Origin: Bacillota bacterium
Lineage (GTDB): Bacteria > Bacillota > Clostridia > Acetivibrionales > Acetivibrionaceae
Direction: 5' to 3'
Length of the DNA: 64,000 nucleotides
Assembly (NCBI GenBank): GCA_023421115.1
Contig: JAEZUI010000094.1
Coordinates: 44,567 to 108,566 of the forward strand
The position numbers and the translations under genes are program-made. The notes under the pieces are model-generated. The model was not told the origin of the DNA. It saw only the letters and a list, made by a program, of their open reading frames with translations, and did no database searches. Shown here piece after piece: positions 25,739 to 35,182 of the stretch. Each line of letters begins with the position of its first letter. Within the stretch, counting starts at the first letter, position 1.

Positions 25739-26448
25739 AATATAAAACTACTATTTCGATTACTGTGATTTGCCTGATAATGGGCCTTGCTGTAGCATGG
25801 CAGTATAAAAGTGTTTATAATAACAAAAAGACTGCTAGTGTTCAGAGTATGACTTTAGAAGACTTAAAGGATAAACTGATAATAGAAAAGAAAAATAATG
25901 AAGAACTGAGAAATAGAAATGATGCTTTGAACAGAGAACTTAGAGAATTTGAAGCCGCAAAGGGAAACATAGACTTATATGAGAAAAATCTCAGGATGGA
26001 AGTGGAAAAGGCAAATATAATTGCAGGACTTACTGATGTAAAGGGACCTGGAATTTTAATTAGTATTTCCAATAGTGATACTGATTTAGGGTGGGTTTCA
26101 TTCAGAGACATATTAGAGGTTGTTAACGCACTTAGAGCAGCAGAGGCAAATGCTGTTGCTGTAAACAACGAACGGGTAATTGCTATGACTGAAATTTCTG
26201 AAATAGGCAACTATGTAATAATTAATGGAGTGCCTATGAGTTCGGATAAGCCTTTTATAATAAAAGCTATAGTTGAGTCACAAAAGCAGGATGATTCCAT
26301 AAAAATGTTAGGAAGTGTTTTAACTAAGTTGGAAAAGGGTGGCTTGCTAAGTGTGGAGGTCGAAAAAGTTGATAGTGTTACAATTCCTAAAATAGAAAAA
26401 AACAGAGCTTCCTTTGATTTCGACTATATTAAGCCTAGTGGTATGTAA
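25735..26448 (+). CDS. DUF881 family membrane-anchored protein (copy 3)
   Basis: This 237-residue paralogue starts at GTG 25735, overlapping the previous stop by four bases (GTGA). It has an anchor helix (residues 5-22, AVAWQYKS), a coiled coil (about 35-80), and DUF881 signatures AGLTDVKGPGILI, ALRAAEANAVAVNNERV and PFIIKAIVES. It is closer in sequence to copy 1 at 18529 than to its operon partner, so the pair is an old duplication and copy 1 a later one (inference from motif likeness). Confidence 0.88.
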   Translation: MKYKTTISITVICLIMGLAVAWQYKSVYNNKKTASVQSMTLEDLKDKLIIEKKNNEELRNRNDALNRELREFEAAKGNIDLYEKNLRMEVEKANIIAGLTDVKGPGILISISNSDTDLGWVSFRDILEVVNALRAAEANAVAVNNERVIAMTEISEIGNYVIINGVPMSSDKPFIIKAIVESQKQDDSIKMLGSVLTKLEKGGLLSVEVEKVDSVTIPKIEKNRASFDFDYIKPSGM

Positions 26449-26593
26449 GAATCATAAAATGAAGTATTGCAAAGTACTGGTCCAATTTTCCTACTGGTCT
26501 TTTTTAAACTAAATACTTATATAAATAATATAGGCCTAAAAAATGAACTTGTCTGCTTGAAAGGCTTATTTTTGTATTTAGGAGGATCGGAAA

Positions 26594-27529
26594 ATGAAGA
26601 GGAAAGTGATAGTTTTATGCCTGTTAATATTTGCTTTGCTTATGATAAACATTATAAGCAGGGAACAGGTCAGTAACTTATGTTTGCCGGACTTAGGCGG
26701 TGTGTATTCTGCAAGCTTTGAGGACATAAACTTTAATACTGAGATAACTGGGATGTTAAGTGAAGGTGTAATTGAAGAGGTAATTTATGAGGAAGCTTTT
26801 GTAGGTAATAATTATAGTGGCGAGTACAAAAACAATTTGTTAAGATGGGGAATACTTAGGAAAGGCTTTGGAAAGACACCTGATGCAGACCCGGGTGCCC
26901 CTGAACTTTTAAATAAATATGGAGCCTTATATATAGGTGATACTGAAAAAAATGAGATTTATCTTACTTTTGATGAGGGTTATGAAAACGGATATACTCC
27001 AAAAATCCTAGATGTCTTGAAAGAAAATAATGTAAAAGCGGTTTTCTTTATTACAGGTCCGTACTTATCGGAACATCAGGATCTCGTTAGAAGAATGGTA
27101 GAGGAAGGACATATTATAGGCAACCATTCAATACATCATCCAAGTTTGCCAAGTGTTGATGACAAGACTCTTGAAGAGGAAATTCTCGGCCTTGACAGAG
27201 CTTTCTTTGAAAAATTCGGTAAGCACATGCAATTTTTAAGACCTCCAAAGGGTGAATACAGTGAGAGGACTCTTGCAATAACTCAAAAATTAGGATACGT
27301 AAATTTGTTCTGGAGCTTTGCCTATGACGACTGGTATAAGGATAAAATCCGTGGTGCTCAGTATGCTTATGACAAGGTTATGAACAATTTACATAATGGT
27401 GAGGTTATGCTTTTACATGCAGTTTCAAAGGATAATGCAGATGCTTTAGATATGATAATAAGAGGAGCAAGAAGTAAGGGGTTTGAATTTGCAGACCCAA
27501 GTAATTTGTTAAGGAATAAGGAATATTAA
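26594..27529 (+). CDS. pdaA: Polysaccharide deacetylase, PdaA-like (delta-lactam biosynthesis)
   Basis: This 311-residue secreted or membrane-anchored enzyme has a signal segment at residues 4-20 and a NodB domain from about 115. Motifs are IYLTFDEGYENG, GNHSIHHPS (metal His), LRPPKGEYS and the late LLHAVSKDNADAL. The Glu in TFDEGYENG is typical of PdaA. PdaA removes the acetyl group of N-acetylmuramic acid so that muramic delta-lactam forms in spore cortex. The region before the domain (PDADPGAPELLNKYGALY) is also PdaA-like. AGGAGG precedes the ATG. It lies next to sporulation genes yqfC and yqfD. Confidence 0.85.
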   Translation: MKRKVIVLCLLIFALLMINIISREQVSNLCLPDLGGVYSASFEDINFNTEITGMLSEGVIEEVIYEEAFVGNNYSGEYKNNLLRWGILRKGFGKTPDADPGAPELLNKYGALYIGDTEKNEIYLTFDEGYENGYTPKILDVLKENNVKAVFFITGPYLSEHQDLVRRMVEEGHIIGNHSIHHPSLPSVDDKTLEEEILGLDRAFFEKFGKHMQFLRPPKGEYSERTLAITQKLGYVNLFWSFAYDDWYKDKIRGAQYAYDKVMNNLHNGEVMLLHAVSKDNADALDMIIRGARSKGFEFADPSNLLRNKEY

Positions 27530-27547
27530 ATAAATAACTGATCAACT

Positions 27548-27616
27548 GGAGTTTCAAAAAACTTGATTTGATGGGTTTTGTACCTAAAATATTGAATATG
27601 TATTTTTTGAAACTCC
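27548..27616 (+). repeat. Family-I related mini element with changed ends
   Basis: GGAGTTTCAAAAAA and its mirror TTTTTTGAAACTCC enclose TTGATTTGATGGGTTTTG and the usual TACCTAAAATATTG core. The core matches family I, but the end sequence differs, with compensating changes on both sides. Confidence 0.65.
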
Positions 27617-27651
27617 CGAACTGAAATATTAATTGTCAGGGGGATTAAGCT

Positions 27652-27969
27652 ATGCCTCGTAAAAAAAAGACAGTGAAAAAAGGTAAGAAAGCGCAAGTAC
27701 CTAAAGTCAGTTTGAAGGAAAAGATGTCGGAATTACTGGAACTACCTAAGGATATTGTTTTAAATGTGCCGAAACTAACAATGGTTGGAAATGGTGATTT
27801 GCTTATAGAGAATTTTAAAGGAATTATCGAGTATGATAATGATAGGATAAGAATAAATACCAATAGCGGTATAGTCAAAATAACAGGAGAGGGGCTTCGA
27901 ATAAAAGAAATCACTTCGGAGGATCTGATGGTTAATGGTGATATATCAAGTCTTGAGTTTTTAAGGTAA
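27652..27969 (+). CDS. yqfC: Sporulation protein YqfC
   Basis: This 105-residue protein has a Lys-rich N-terminus (PRKKKTVKKGKK) and then the YmfJ/YabP-like beta domain: LELPKDIVLNVPKLTMVGNGDLLIENFKGIIEYD. In Bacilli yqfC is expressed in the mother cell and lies just before yqfD, as here; its molecular role is unknown. GGGGG precedes the ATG. The stop codon TAA at 27967 is the first three bases of a family-I element, so the element marks the exact gene end. Confidence 0.9.
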   Translation: MPRKKKTVKKGKKAQVPKVSLKEKMSELLELPKDIVLNVPKLTMVGNGDLLIENFKGIIEYDNDRIRINTNSGIVKITGEGLRIKEITSEDLMVNGDISSLEFLR

Positions 27970-28071
27970 GGTGATTCCTAAAAAAAACTTTGCAATTGCC
28001 ATTTCAAAAAATTTAATTTGATGGGTTTTGAGCTAAAATTATTGTATAGGTTATTTTTTAAAATGGCCTAA
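27967..28071 (+). repeat. Family-I palindromic element, short form
   Basis: From TAAGGTGATTCC to ATGGCCTAA, 105 bp, without the internal hairpin block. Its first bases form the yqfC stop codon. It separates yqfC from yqfD. Confidence 0.85.
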
Positions 28072-28129
28072 AGGATAAGGCATTTTTAGAAGAATTGAAA
28101 ATCTTTGTAGCAGCATCGGGGGAATTTAA

Positions 28130-29323
28130 ATGTTATTGAGGTTATGGAATTATATCAAAGGATATGTTATTATATTTGTTGAAGGCTATTTTTTAGAGAA
28201 GTTTGTCAATATATGTACCAGAAGACAAGTTTTCCTTTGGGACGTAAAAAAGAGAAAGAATAGTGCTATGTCCATGAAGGTTAGCATAAAAGGTTTTAGA
28301 ATGCTAAGACCCATTGCTAAAAAGACAGGCTGCAGAGTAAGAATTATGGAAAAGCGTGGGTTTCCCTTTGTTCTTTATCGATATAAAAGAAGAAAGACTT
28401 TTTTTGCAGGAGCAATACTATTTGTTTTTTTGTTTTACTTTATGTCATCCTTTGTATGGAGCATTGAAGTAGACGGAAATGAAAAGCTTGCAACTGAAAC
28501 AATAATGGATAGAGTATACCAATTAGGAGTGAAGCCCGGAGTACTGAAGTACAGGATAAATCCCCATGATGTTGCAAGCAACCTTATGTTCGATATAAAT
28601 GAGTTGTCGTGGGTTAGTGTTGTAATAAAAGGTACTAAGGTAAAAATTGAAGTATCTGAAGGGGTTGAAAAACCCAAACTAGTTAAGAAGGATAGTCCAT
28701 GTGATATTGTTGCTTTTAGGGATGGGGTTGTTAAGTCTATTTTTGTAAAATCCGGTTTGGAAGCAGTCAAAGTTGGAGAAACTGTTAAGAAAGACCAGGT
28801 ACTTATATCTGGGACAGTACCGGTCAAAAATCAGGAGAATAATCCTAGAATTTTACATGCAATCGGTGATGTTATTGCAAGGACTTGGTATGATGCTAGT
28901 GTTCCGGTGGAAACTAAAGTTTTTGAAAAGATTAGAACGGGTAGAAAAAAAGACAATATTTCGTTAGTATTATTCTCTAAAAAATTTGATTTGTTTCATA
29001 GAATTTCACCTTTTGGAGAGTATGATCAGGTAAATATCGAAAAGTCTCTTTCTATCGGTGAAGATCTGGTTTTGCCCTTTGGAATGGTAATTGGGAGGTA
29101 TTATGAAAATAATATTATTGAAAAGGAAATAACTTTAGATGAAGCTAAAAAAACAGCGGCAGGCAATGCTTACAAAAAGGCATCTGGAAATGTACCCAAA
29201 GATGCTCATATAGTTGAGATAAATGAAAATTTTGTTGAAAAAGACGATGGGCAAATCATTGCAGAAGTGATTATAGAATGCCTTGAGAATATTGGATACG
29301 AAAGAGAGATTGGGGGAAACTGA
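28130..29323 (+). CDS. yqfD: Sporulation protein YqfD
   Basis: This 397-residue protein has one membrane helix near residues 93-110 (FFAGAILFVFLFYFMSSFVW). A positively charged cytoplasmic domain precedes it (HTH-like; RMLRPIAKKTGCRVRI) and a large outer domain follows it. Conserved family stretches are SIEVDGNEKL, LGVKPG and CDIVAFRDGVV. In Bacillus yqfD belongs to the mother-cell sigma-E regulon and is needed for normal sporulation. GGGGGA precedes the ATG. Its stop overlaps the TTG start of phoH. Confidence 0.92.
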   Translation: MLLRLWNYIKGYVIIFVEGYFLEKFVNICTRRQVFLWDVKKRKNSAMSMKVSIKGFRMLRPIAKKTGCRVRIMEKRGFPFVLYRYKRRKTFFAGAILFVFLFYFMSSFVWSIEVDGNEKLATETIMDRVYQLGVKPGVLKYRINPHDVASNLMFDINELSWVSVVIKGTKVKIEVSEGVEKPKLVKKDSPCDIVAFRDGVVKSIFVKSGLEAVKVGETVKKDQVLISGTVPVKNQENNPRILHAIGDVIARTWYDASVPVETKVFEKIRTGRKKDNISLVLFSKKFDLFHRISPFGEYDQVNIEKSLSIGEDLVLPFGMVIGRYYENNIIEKEITLDEAKKTAAGNAYKKASGNVPKDAHIVEINENFVEKDDGQIIAEVIIECLENIGYEREIGGN

Positions 29324-30295
29324 TTGGAAAGTCTTGTTGAAGTGTCATTGGAATTTGATAGAATTGAACATGCTATGAATCTTTTTGGTAATTTCGATGA
29401 AAATTTGCACCTGATAGAGGATTCATTTGGTGTAAAGGTTATCTCAAGAGATAAAAGTATAAGAATTGTTGGAGATGATGAAGGGGTTTACAAAGCAAAA
29501 ACAGTGCTTCAAAGATTAGTAAATATTGCATCGCAGGGTGATATCATAACCAAACAAAGCGTAAGTTATTTGGTACAGCTTGCAAATGAGAATCAAATGG
29601 ACAAGGTTAGCGATTTTAATGCAGACTATATCTGTCTTACAGCTAGGGGGAAACAAATAAAGTCAAAAACCCATGGACAGAAAATATATATAGATGCGAT
29701 AAAAAGCAACGATATTGTGTTTGGCATAGGACCAGCGGGAACAGGAAAAACATTTCTTGCTGTGGCAATGGCTGTGACAGCATTTAGGAACAAGCAGGTA
29801 AACAGAATCGTATTGACTAGACCTGCTGTTGAAGCAGGTGAAAAGTTGGGTTTTTTGCCCGGTGACTTGCAGAATAAGGTTGACCCATATTTAAGACCTT
29901 TATATGATGCACTTTATGAAATGATGGGTTTTGAAACTTATCAAAAGTATCTTGAAAAAGGCATGATAGAAATAGCCCCACTTGCATATATGAGAGGAAG
30001 GACATTAGACGATTCTTTTATAATTTTGGATGAGGCTCAAAATACTACACCGGAGCAAATGAAAATGTTTCTAACCCGTATAGGATTTGGGTCAAAGGCT
30101 GTCATTACTGGTGACATAACACAGATTGACTTACCTGGTGATAAAAAATCAGGACTTAAGGAAGTAATGAATATATTAATGGATATAAAAGGAATATCCT
30201 TTATACAATTATCCGATAGAGATGTTGTGAGGCATGAGCTTGTACAAAAAATAATTCAGGCTTATGATAGATATGACAAGAAAAAGAGTAACTGA
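29324..30295 (+). CDS. phoH: PhoH-like ATPase
   Basis: This 323-residue protein starts at TTG 29324, overlapping yqfD, with GGGGGA upstream. A KH-like N-terminal region (to about 110) is followed by an ATPase domain with Walker A GPAGTGKTFLA and Walker B SFIILDEAQN. It also has VLTRPAVEAGE and GDITQIDLPGDKKSGL, both typical of PhoH/YbeZ. YbeZ-type proteins work with YbeY in rRNA maturation, which fits the ybeY gene two positions on. Substrate RNA and helicase activity are family-level inference. Confidence 0.93.
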   Translation: MESLVEVSLEFDRIEHAMNLFGNFDENLHLIEDSFGVKVISRDKSIRIVGDDEGVYKAKTVLQRLVNIASQGDIITKQSVSYLVQLANENQMDKVSDFNADYICLTARGKQIKSKTHGQKIYIDAIKSNDIVFGIGPAGTGKTFLAVAMAVTAFRNKQVNRIVLTRPAVEAGEKLGFLPGDLQNKVDPYLRPLYDALYEMMGFETYQKYLEKGMIEIAPLAYMRGRTLDDSFIILDEAQNTTPEQMKMFLTRIGFGSKAVITGDITQIDLPGDKKSGLKEVMNILMDIKGISFIQLSDRDVVRHELVQKIIQAYDRYDKKKSN

Positions 30296-30314
30296 TTGCA
30301 ATAATAGTTGTTAT

Positions 30315-30359
30315 AGATGAAAAACTCTAAAACTAAATTTTAAAGGAAGTTTTTCATCT
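30315..30359 (+). other. 12-bp perfect hairpin between phoH and pgpH
   Basis: AGATGAAAAACT (30315-30326) pairs exactly with 30348-30359. A T-run is part of the right arm only. It may be a partial terminator, an RNA processing site or an mRNA stabiliser inside the operon. Confidence 0.5.
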
Positions 30360-30466
30360 AAATTAGATAGCGTTTAAGTGCTATATAAATTTAACTTTAG
30401 TGTACGTTAATCTATATGTAGGAAGTGTATTTATTAAATGACTTCTTAATGGAGGCGAAAGGCTGT

Positions 30467-32773
30467 ATGTCTAAGGAAAAAAATGTAGATTTTCATGGAA
30501 GCTTTAAAAGTTATTTCAAGGACAAGCGTATTCAAAGGATAATAATAGCAGTAATAACCATTCTTTTTGTCTATACAATTGTATTAAATGGAGCTACTCC
30601 TAAGAAATATAAACTAGAACTTAAAGGAAGATCGGATTATGATATTACAGCGCCTAGAGATATAAAAAACACCATACTGACAGAAGAAAAAGCAAGGAAA
30701 GTTGCAGAGGCTGAAGTTGGTGACATGAAGGAAATTAGAAATGCTTCCATCGATGTTATTAATACAACAGTAGACTTTATAAACCTTATCGAAAGGGCTA
30801 GAAAAAATGCTGATAAAAAAATAAGCGGAACATTAGATCCAAATGATGAAAATTATGCGGCAAAGGTTTTGAACATTAAGAAAGAAGAGGCTGCCAATCT
30901 TAATACAAATATAGAGAAGCTAAATATTATTTTGTCCTATGATCAGGTCTTGTTTTTTATTACAAGCGCAAGTGACGAAGAAATTCAAAATTTCGGCATT
31001 CTGCTACGAGGACTTGTTGGAGATATAATGGAACAGGACGTTACGGAGGACAATATATCGCAAAAGATTGTTCAAATGCAAAACAGTATTTTAAACACAG
31101 AGTTGAGACAGGAGATAAAAAATTGTGGCTTGCTTCTGTCCAAATATTTAATAAAGCCTAATAGGACTATAAATGCTGAAGCAACAAAGGCAAAGAAGGA
31201 GTTAGCTTATGAAATTGCTTTAAATGATCCCGATAACTTTGAGATTGTAAAAAAGGGTGACAGAATTTTAAGTAAAGGTGATATTGTTACAGAGGATAAG
31301 TATCGAATTCTTGAAGAACTTAATTTGTTGGAAACTACAGGAAGGATTGACTATGCTTTTGCAATTGGAATATTTATAATTATAATTTTAATTTCCCTTC
31401 TACTTATTCTCTATATGAATAATTTTAGTAAGAGAGTTTTTTACAGTAGAAATGATCTTATTTTATTGTCACTTCTGATACTTGTAATACTAATTACAGC
31501 ACGTATGGTTTTTGAAATATCAACGCTAACCATACCTATATTTTTGGCAACAGCTCTTATATCTATTTTGCTTGACTTGAGATTGGCTGTTATTGTGAAC
31601 TTTTTGTTAACCATTTCAATTTCTATTATGACCAATGGAGAGATGAAGTTTATGATTCTTGGAGCTGTAAGTGGTGCTTTTACAGCATTTATAGTATCTA
31701 AGACCAGTTATCACAGAAACTCACTGTCTATGGGAGGTCTTATTATTGGAATTATTAATGTACTGACCATAGTATCTATAGATTTAATAGGTAAGTACCC
31801 GCCAAAGACAATATTTTATGAATCGGTTATTGTTATGCTTAACGGATTTCTTTCTATTGTCCTAACAATCGGTCTTCTGCCTTATTTAGAAGTAGCTTTC
31901 AATATAGTAACTCCCATTAGACTTTTAGAGCTTGGTAATCCAAATCATCCTCTTTTGAAAAGGCTTCTGATAGAAGCACCAGGAACGTATCACCATAGTT
32001 TGATGGTGGGGAATTTGGCGGAAGCCGGTACAGAGGCAGTTGGAGGTAATGCACTGTTAGCTAGAGTGGCAGCATATTTCCATGATATTGGCAAACTTAA
32101 ACGACCGAGCTTTTTTATGGAAAATCAAATGGATGGCAATCCTCATGACAAGATGACAGCTAATCTGAGTACTCTTGTGATAACTTCCCATATTCATGAC
32201 GGGGTAGAAATTGCAAAAAGGTATAGAATACCGCTTATAATTAGAGATATAATTGTTCAGCATCATGGAACGACACTTGTTGCGTATTTTTACCATAAGG
32301 CAAGAAATGTTGAAAAGGATGAGGCTGTCAGTGAAGCTAATTTTAGGTACGACGGAGAAAAACCTTCTACTAGAGAAGCGGCAGTAGTTATGCTGGCAGA
32401 TTCGGTTGAAGCAGCGGTCAGATCTATGCCGGATAAGACTGAGGGTAAAATAGAAGGATTTGTTAGGAAAATTATTAAGGACAAGTTAGACGATGGACAG
32501 CTTGATCAATGTAACTTGACTTTCAAGGATTTAGATAATATAGCAAAGTCTTTCATGAAGGTATTTGGAGGATATTTCCACGCAAGAGAAGAGTATCCTG
32601 ATGTAAAGAAGAAAGAAAAACAATCGGGTAATGAGGATGAAGTAACTCAAAAGGAACAAGACAGTGATGAAAGTCAGGAGGAAAAAATACTAAGAGATAG
32701 TATTGAGGAGACAAAGGATCAATTAGCTGCCGATTCTTCCCTCGAAAAATCCCCTAAGGAGAAGAACAAATGA
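30467..32773 (+). CDS. pgpH: Cyclic di-AMP phosphodiesterase PgpH (7TM-HD)
   Basis: This 768-residue membrane protein starts at the ATG 30467 (GGAGG lies 12 bases upstream; ATG 30449 is an alternative). It has an anchor helix (residues 25-45), an extracellular 7TMR-HDED domain (about 50-285), seven membrane helices (about 300-480), and a cytoplasmic HD domain. The HD metal site is clear: YHHSLMVGNLAEA, YFHDIGKLKRP, SHIHDG and QHHGT. PgpH hydrolyses c-di-AMP, which controls osmolyte and potassium balance and sporulation in Firmicutes. The tail is Glu/Lys-rich. It overlaps ybeY by four bases. Confidence 0.93.
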   Translation: MSKEKNVDFHGSFKSYFKDKRIQRIIIAVITILFVYTIVLNGATPKKYKLELKGRSDYDITAPRDIKNTILTEEKARKVAEAEVGDMKEIRNASIDVINTTVDFINLIERARKNADKKISGTLDPNDENYAAKVLNIKKEEAANLNTNIEKLNIILSYDQVLFFITSASDEEIQNFGILLRGLVGDIMEQDVTEDNISQKIVQMQNSILNTELRQEIKNCGLLLSKYLIKPNRTINAEATKAKKELAYEIALNDPDNFEIVKKGDRILSKGDIVTEDKYRILEELNLLETTGRIDYAFAIGIFIIIILISLLLILYMNNFSKRVFYSRNDLILLSLLILVILITARMVFEISTLTIPIFLATALISILLDLRLAVIVNFLLTISISIMTNGEMKFMILGAVSGAFTAFIVSKTSYHRNSLSMGGLIIGIINVLTIVSIDLIGKYPPKTIFYESVIVMLNGFLSIVLTIGLLPYLEVAFNIVTPIRLLELGNPNHPLLKRLLIEAPGTYHHSLMVGNLAEAGTEAVGGNALLARVAAYFHDIGKLKRPSFFMENQMDGNPHDKMTANLSTLVITSHIHDGVEIAKRYRIPLIIRDIIVQHHGTTLVAYFYHKARNVEKDEAVSEANFRYDGEKPSTREAAVVMLADSVEAAVRSMPDKTEGKIEGFVRKIIKDKLDDGQLDQCNLTFKDLDNIAKSFMKVFGGYFHAREEYPDVKKKEKQSGNEDEVTQKEQDSDESQEEKILRDSIEETKDQLAADSSLEKSPKEKNK

Positions 32774-33255
32774 GAGTGTTGACAGAAGATTTGCAGGATA
32801 AGATAAAAGTGACGGAGGATATGGAAGAACTTATAAAAAAGGCTGTGAGTTTTAGCCTTTCGATAGAAAGTTTTAGTATTCCGTCGGAAATCTCCATAAT
32901 GCTTGTGGACAATGAATATATAAGGGAAATTAATAGGGAACACAGAAAAATTGATAAGGCGACGGATGTTCTATCTTTTCCTATAGTAGATATGTATGAA
33001 GGTGTAATAAATTCCAATGAGGGGGATTTTGATCTTGATGAGGATGTACTTTTGCTTGGAGATATAATCGTTTCTCTTGAAATGACAAAACTACAGGCGG
33101 AAGAGTATGGGCATTCCTTTGACCGGGAGTTGGCTTTTTTGATTACTCATGGAATATTCCATTTGCTAGGTTATGACCACGATACACCGGAGAGGGAAAA
33201 AAAGATGATTTCAAAACAGTATGCTGTACTTGAAAAATTAAATTTGTCAATTTAA
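32770..33255 (+). CDS. ybeY: Endoribonuclease YbeY
   Basis: This 161-residue zinc-dependent endonuclease takes part in 16S rRNA 3' maturation and ribosome quality control. The zinc site HGIFHLLGYDHD (three His) is intact near residue 130. Substrate-side motifs NREHRKIDKATDVLSFP and LLGDIIVS are present. It starts at ATG 32770, overlapping pgpH (ATGA). Its stop TAA (33253-33255) lies inside TTAAGGTGATT, the left end of a family-I repeat fragment. Confidence 0.94.
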   Translation: MRVLTEDLQDKIKVTEDMEELIKKAVSFSLSIESFSIPSEISIMLVDNEYIREINREHRKIDKATDVLSFPIVDMYEGVINSNEGDFDLDEDVLLLGDIIVSLEMTKLQAEEYGHSFDRELAFLITHGIFHLLGYDHDTPEREKKMISKQYAVLEKLNLSI

Positions 33256-33286
33256 GGTGATTGCAAAAAAACTTTGCTTAAAAAAC
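33252..33286 (+). repeat. Family-I element, left-end fragment at ybeY stop
   Basis: TTAAGGTGATTGCAAAAAAAC then TTTGCTTAAAAAAC matches the left end only. It supplies the ybeY stop codon. Confidence 0.65.
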
Positions 33287-33310
33287 ATGGAATAGTTTAA
33301 GGGGTCTCAT

Positions 33311-34009
33311 ATGAAAAACAGGAATTTGATTGACAGTTTCAATAATGCAATCAGTGGAATAATTTGTGCAATTAAATCTGAGAGAAATATGAAGATTCAC
33401 ATTTGCGCTGCAATTATAGTATTCTTATTGAGCATGTTTTATGATATTACTAAGGTTGAGTTTATGATAATATGCATTGCAGTTGCGATGGTTATTGTCA
33501 GTGAGCTGTTTAATACTGCTATAGAAGAATTGGTAAATATGATAACTACCGGTTATCATCCAAAGGTAAAAATAATAAAGGATGTGTCAGCAGGGGCAGT
33601 TTTGGCAGCAACTTTTTTTGCGGTTATAGCAGGTTACTTTGTGTTCTTTGAACATGTAAGTACAGGACTTGAAAGTGGTGTGGAAAGAATAAGACATTAC
33701 CCTATGCACATAGCAGTAATTACCTTGATTATAACAGTAGCCTTGGTATTGGTGCTGAAAGCTTTTTCAAAAAAGGGTACTCCCTTTAGAGGGGGAATGC
33801 CTAGTGGTCATGCTGCTATTGCATCTGCCATTACGACTTCTGTCGCACTTTGGTCGCTAAATGCGAAAATAACTGTGCTTTGTATAGTTTTATGTTTGCT
33901 TGTAATACAAAGCAGATTAGAGGCTAAAATACATAGTTTTATAGAGGTTTTTTTAGGAGCAGTGCTGGGATTTTTAATTACGTTGTTGTTTTTTCAGATA
34001 TTTAGATAA
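33311..34009 (+). CDS. dgkA: Diacylglycerol/undecaprenol kinase fused to PAP2 phosphatase
   Basis: This 232-residue membrane protein joins two enzymes. Residues 1-125 are a DgkA-type kinase (IKSERNMKIHICAA, NTAIEELVNMITTGYHPKVKIIKD); in Gram-positives this enzyme phosphorylates undecaprenol. Residues 130-232 are a PAP2 lipid-phosphatase domain with motif PSGHAA and the late SRLEAKIHSFIEV. One polypeptide could thus both add and remove phosphate on the wall-carrier lipid. Bacillus has dgkA alone at this operon place, often with cdd, which is missing here. GGGGTC precedes the ATG. Confidence 0.9.
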   Translation: MKNRNLIDSFNNAISGIICAIKSERNMKIHICAAIIVFLLSMFYDITKVEFMIICIAVAMVIVSELFNTAIEELVNMITTGYHPKVKIIKDVSAGAVLAATFFAVIAGYFVFFEHVSTGLESGVERIRHYPMHIAVITLIITVALVLVLKAFSKKGTPFRGGMPSGHAAIASAITTSVALWSLNAKITVLCIVLCLLVIQSRLEAKIHSFIEVFLGAVLGFLITLLFFQIFR

Positions 34010-34030
34010 ATTATTAGGAGGAAGAATTTA

Positions 34031-34924
34031 ATGAGTTTTAAATCGGGTTTTGTATCAATAGTCGGAAGGCCAAATGTTGGTAAATCAACACTTTTAAATT
34101 GTATTACAGGGGAAAAAATTGCAATAATGTCTGATAAACCTCAAACCACGAGGAATTCTATTAAGGCGGTTATTACAGGAGACAATCATCAATTAGTGTT
34201 TATTGACACTCCAGGAATACACAAGCCTAAGAATAAACTTGGAGATTTTATGGTGCATATTGCAGTAGAGAGTTTGAATGAAGTGGATGCGGTATTGTTT
34301 CTTGTAGAACCAGACTCTCTCAAGCCTGGCCCAGGAGATCTTTATATAATTGATCAGTTAAAAGAAGTAAAATCAAAAGTTTTTCTAATTATAAATAAAA
34401 TAGATTTAATAGATAAATCACAATTGCTGCCTCTCATAAATGTCTATAAGGATTTAATGAATTTTGAGGCTGTAATTCCTATTTCAGCACTAAAGGATAT
34501 CGACCAGGATTCGCTTATTGGTGAGATTTTAAAGGTTATGCCTGAAGGACCAAAATATTTTCCCGAAGATATGTTGACGGATCAGCCTGAAAAATTAATA
34601 GCTGCTGAACTAATTAGGGAGAAAATTCTTCAGCTTGTAAGTGATGAAGTACCACATGGTGTTGGAGTTGAAGTTATATCCTTTAAACAAAGAGAAGACA
34701 AAGAGATAATTAACATACAGGCAAATATATACTGTGAAAAGGATACTCACAAAGGAATTCTCATAGGAAAGGGCGGAAGCATGCTCAAGCGTATTGGCAG
34801 TCTATCGAGGCTTGAAATTGAAAAATTATTGGGAACACAGGTGTTTTTGGAGCTATGGGTAAAAGTAAAACCTGATTGGAGAAATAGTGATCAGATGTTG
34901 AAAGTTCTAGGCTACAAGAAATAA
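34031..34924 (+). CDS. era: GTPase Era
   Basis: This 297-residue GTPase assembles the 30S subunit by binding the 16S rRNA 3' end, next to the site YbeY trims. The G motifs are G1 GRPNVGKS, G2 TTRNS, G3 DTPGIH and G4 NKID, with a KH RNA-binding domain at the C-terminus (ILIGKGGSMLKRIGSLSR). AGGAGG precedes the ATG. It is in the operon downstream of dgkA. Confidence 0.96.
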   Translation: MSFKSGFVSIVGRPNVGKSTLLNCITGEKIAIMSDKPQTTRNSIKAVITGDNHQLVFIDTPGIHKPKNKLGDFMVHIAVESLNEVDAVLFLVEPDSLKPGPGDLYIIDQLKEVKSKVFLIINKIDLIDKSQLLPLINVYKDLMNFEAVIPISALKDIDQDSLIGEILKVMPEGPKYFPEDMLTDQPEKLIAAELIREKILQLVSDEVPHGVGVEVISFKQREDKEIINIQANIYCEKDTHKGILIGKGGSMLKRIGSLSRLEIEKLLGTQVFLELWVKVKPDWRNSDQMLKVLGYKK

Positions 34925-35182
34925 ATATACACGTTTATAAAAATGTATTCCGGTGGTAAAAACAAGTGTAGAATTGAAAGATAACATAAATTTTCAAGTA
35001 TACAAAACTTTTTTTTAGTGAAACCTAATAAGGACAAATGCATACTGAACTTAAAGTTCGTGATCTACATTAAATAAAGACTTCAGTGTATTAAACTTCT
35101 TTTGTTTTGACTTTTCACTATGCTAAAAAGAGGTGAGAAATGAGTTCGTATGCATATGCCTATGATTTCTAGAAAATTAAAT

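Noticed and set aside
26467..26676. 69-codon ORF overlapping the start of the PdaA-like gene
   Set aside because: It is out of frame with the clear PdaA start and has no ribosome binding site.
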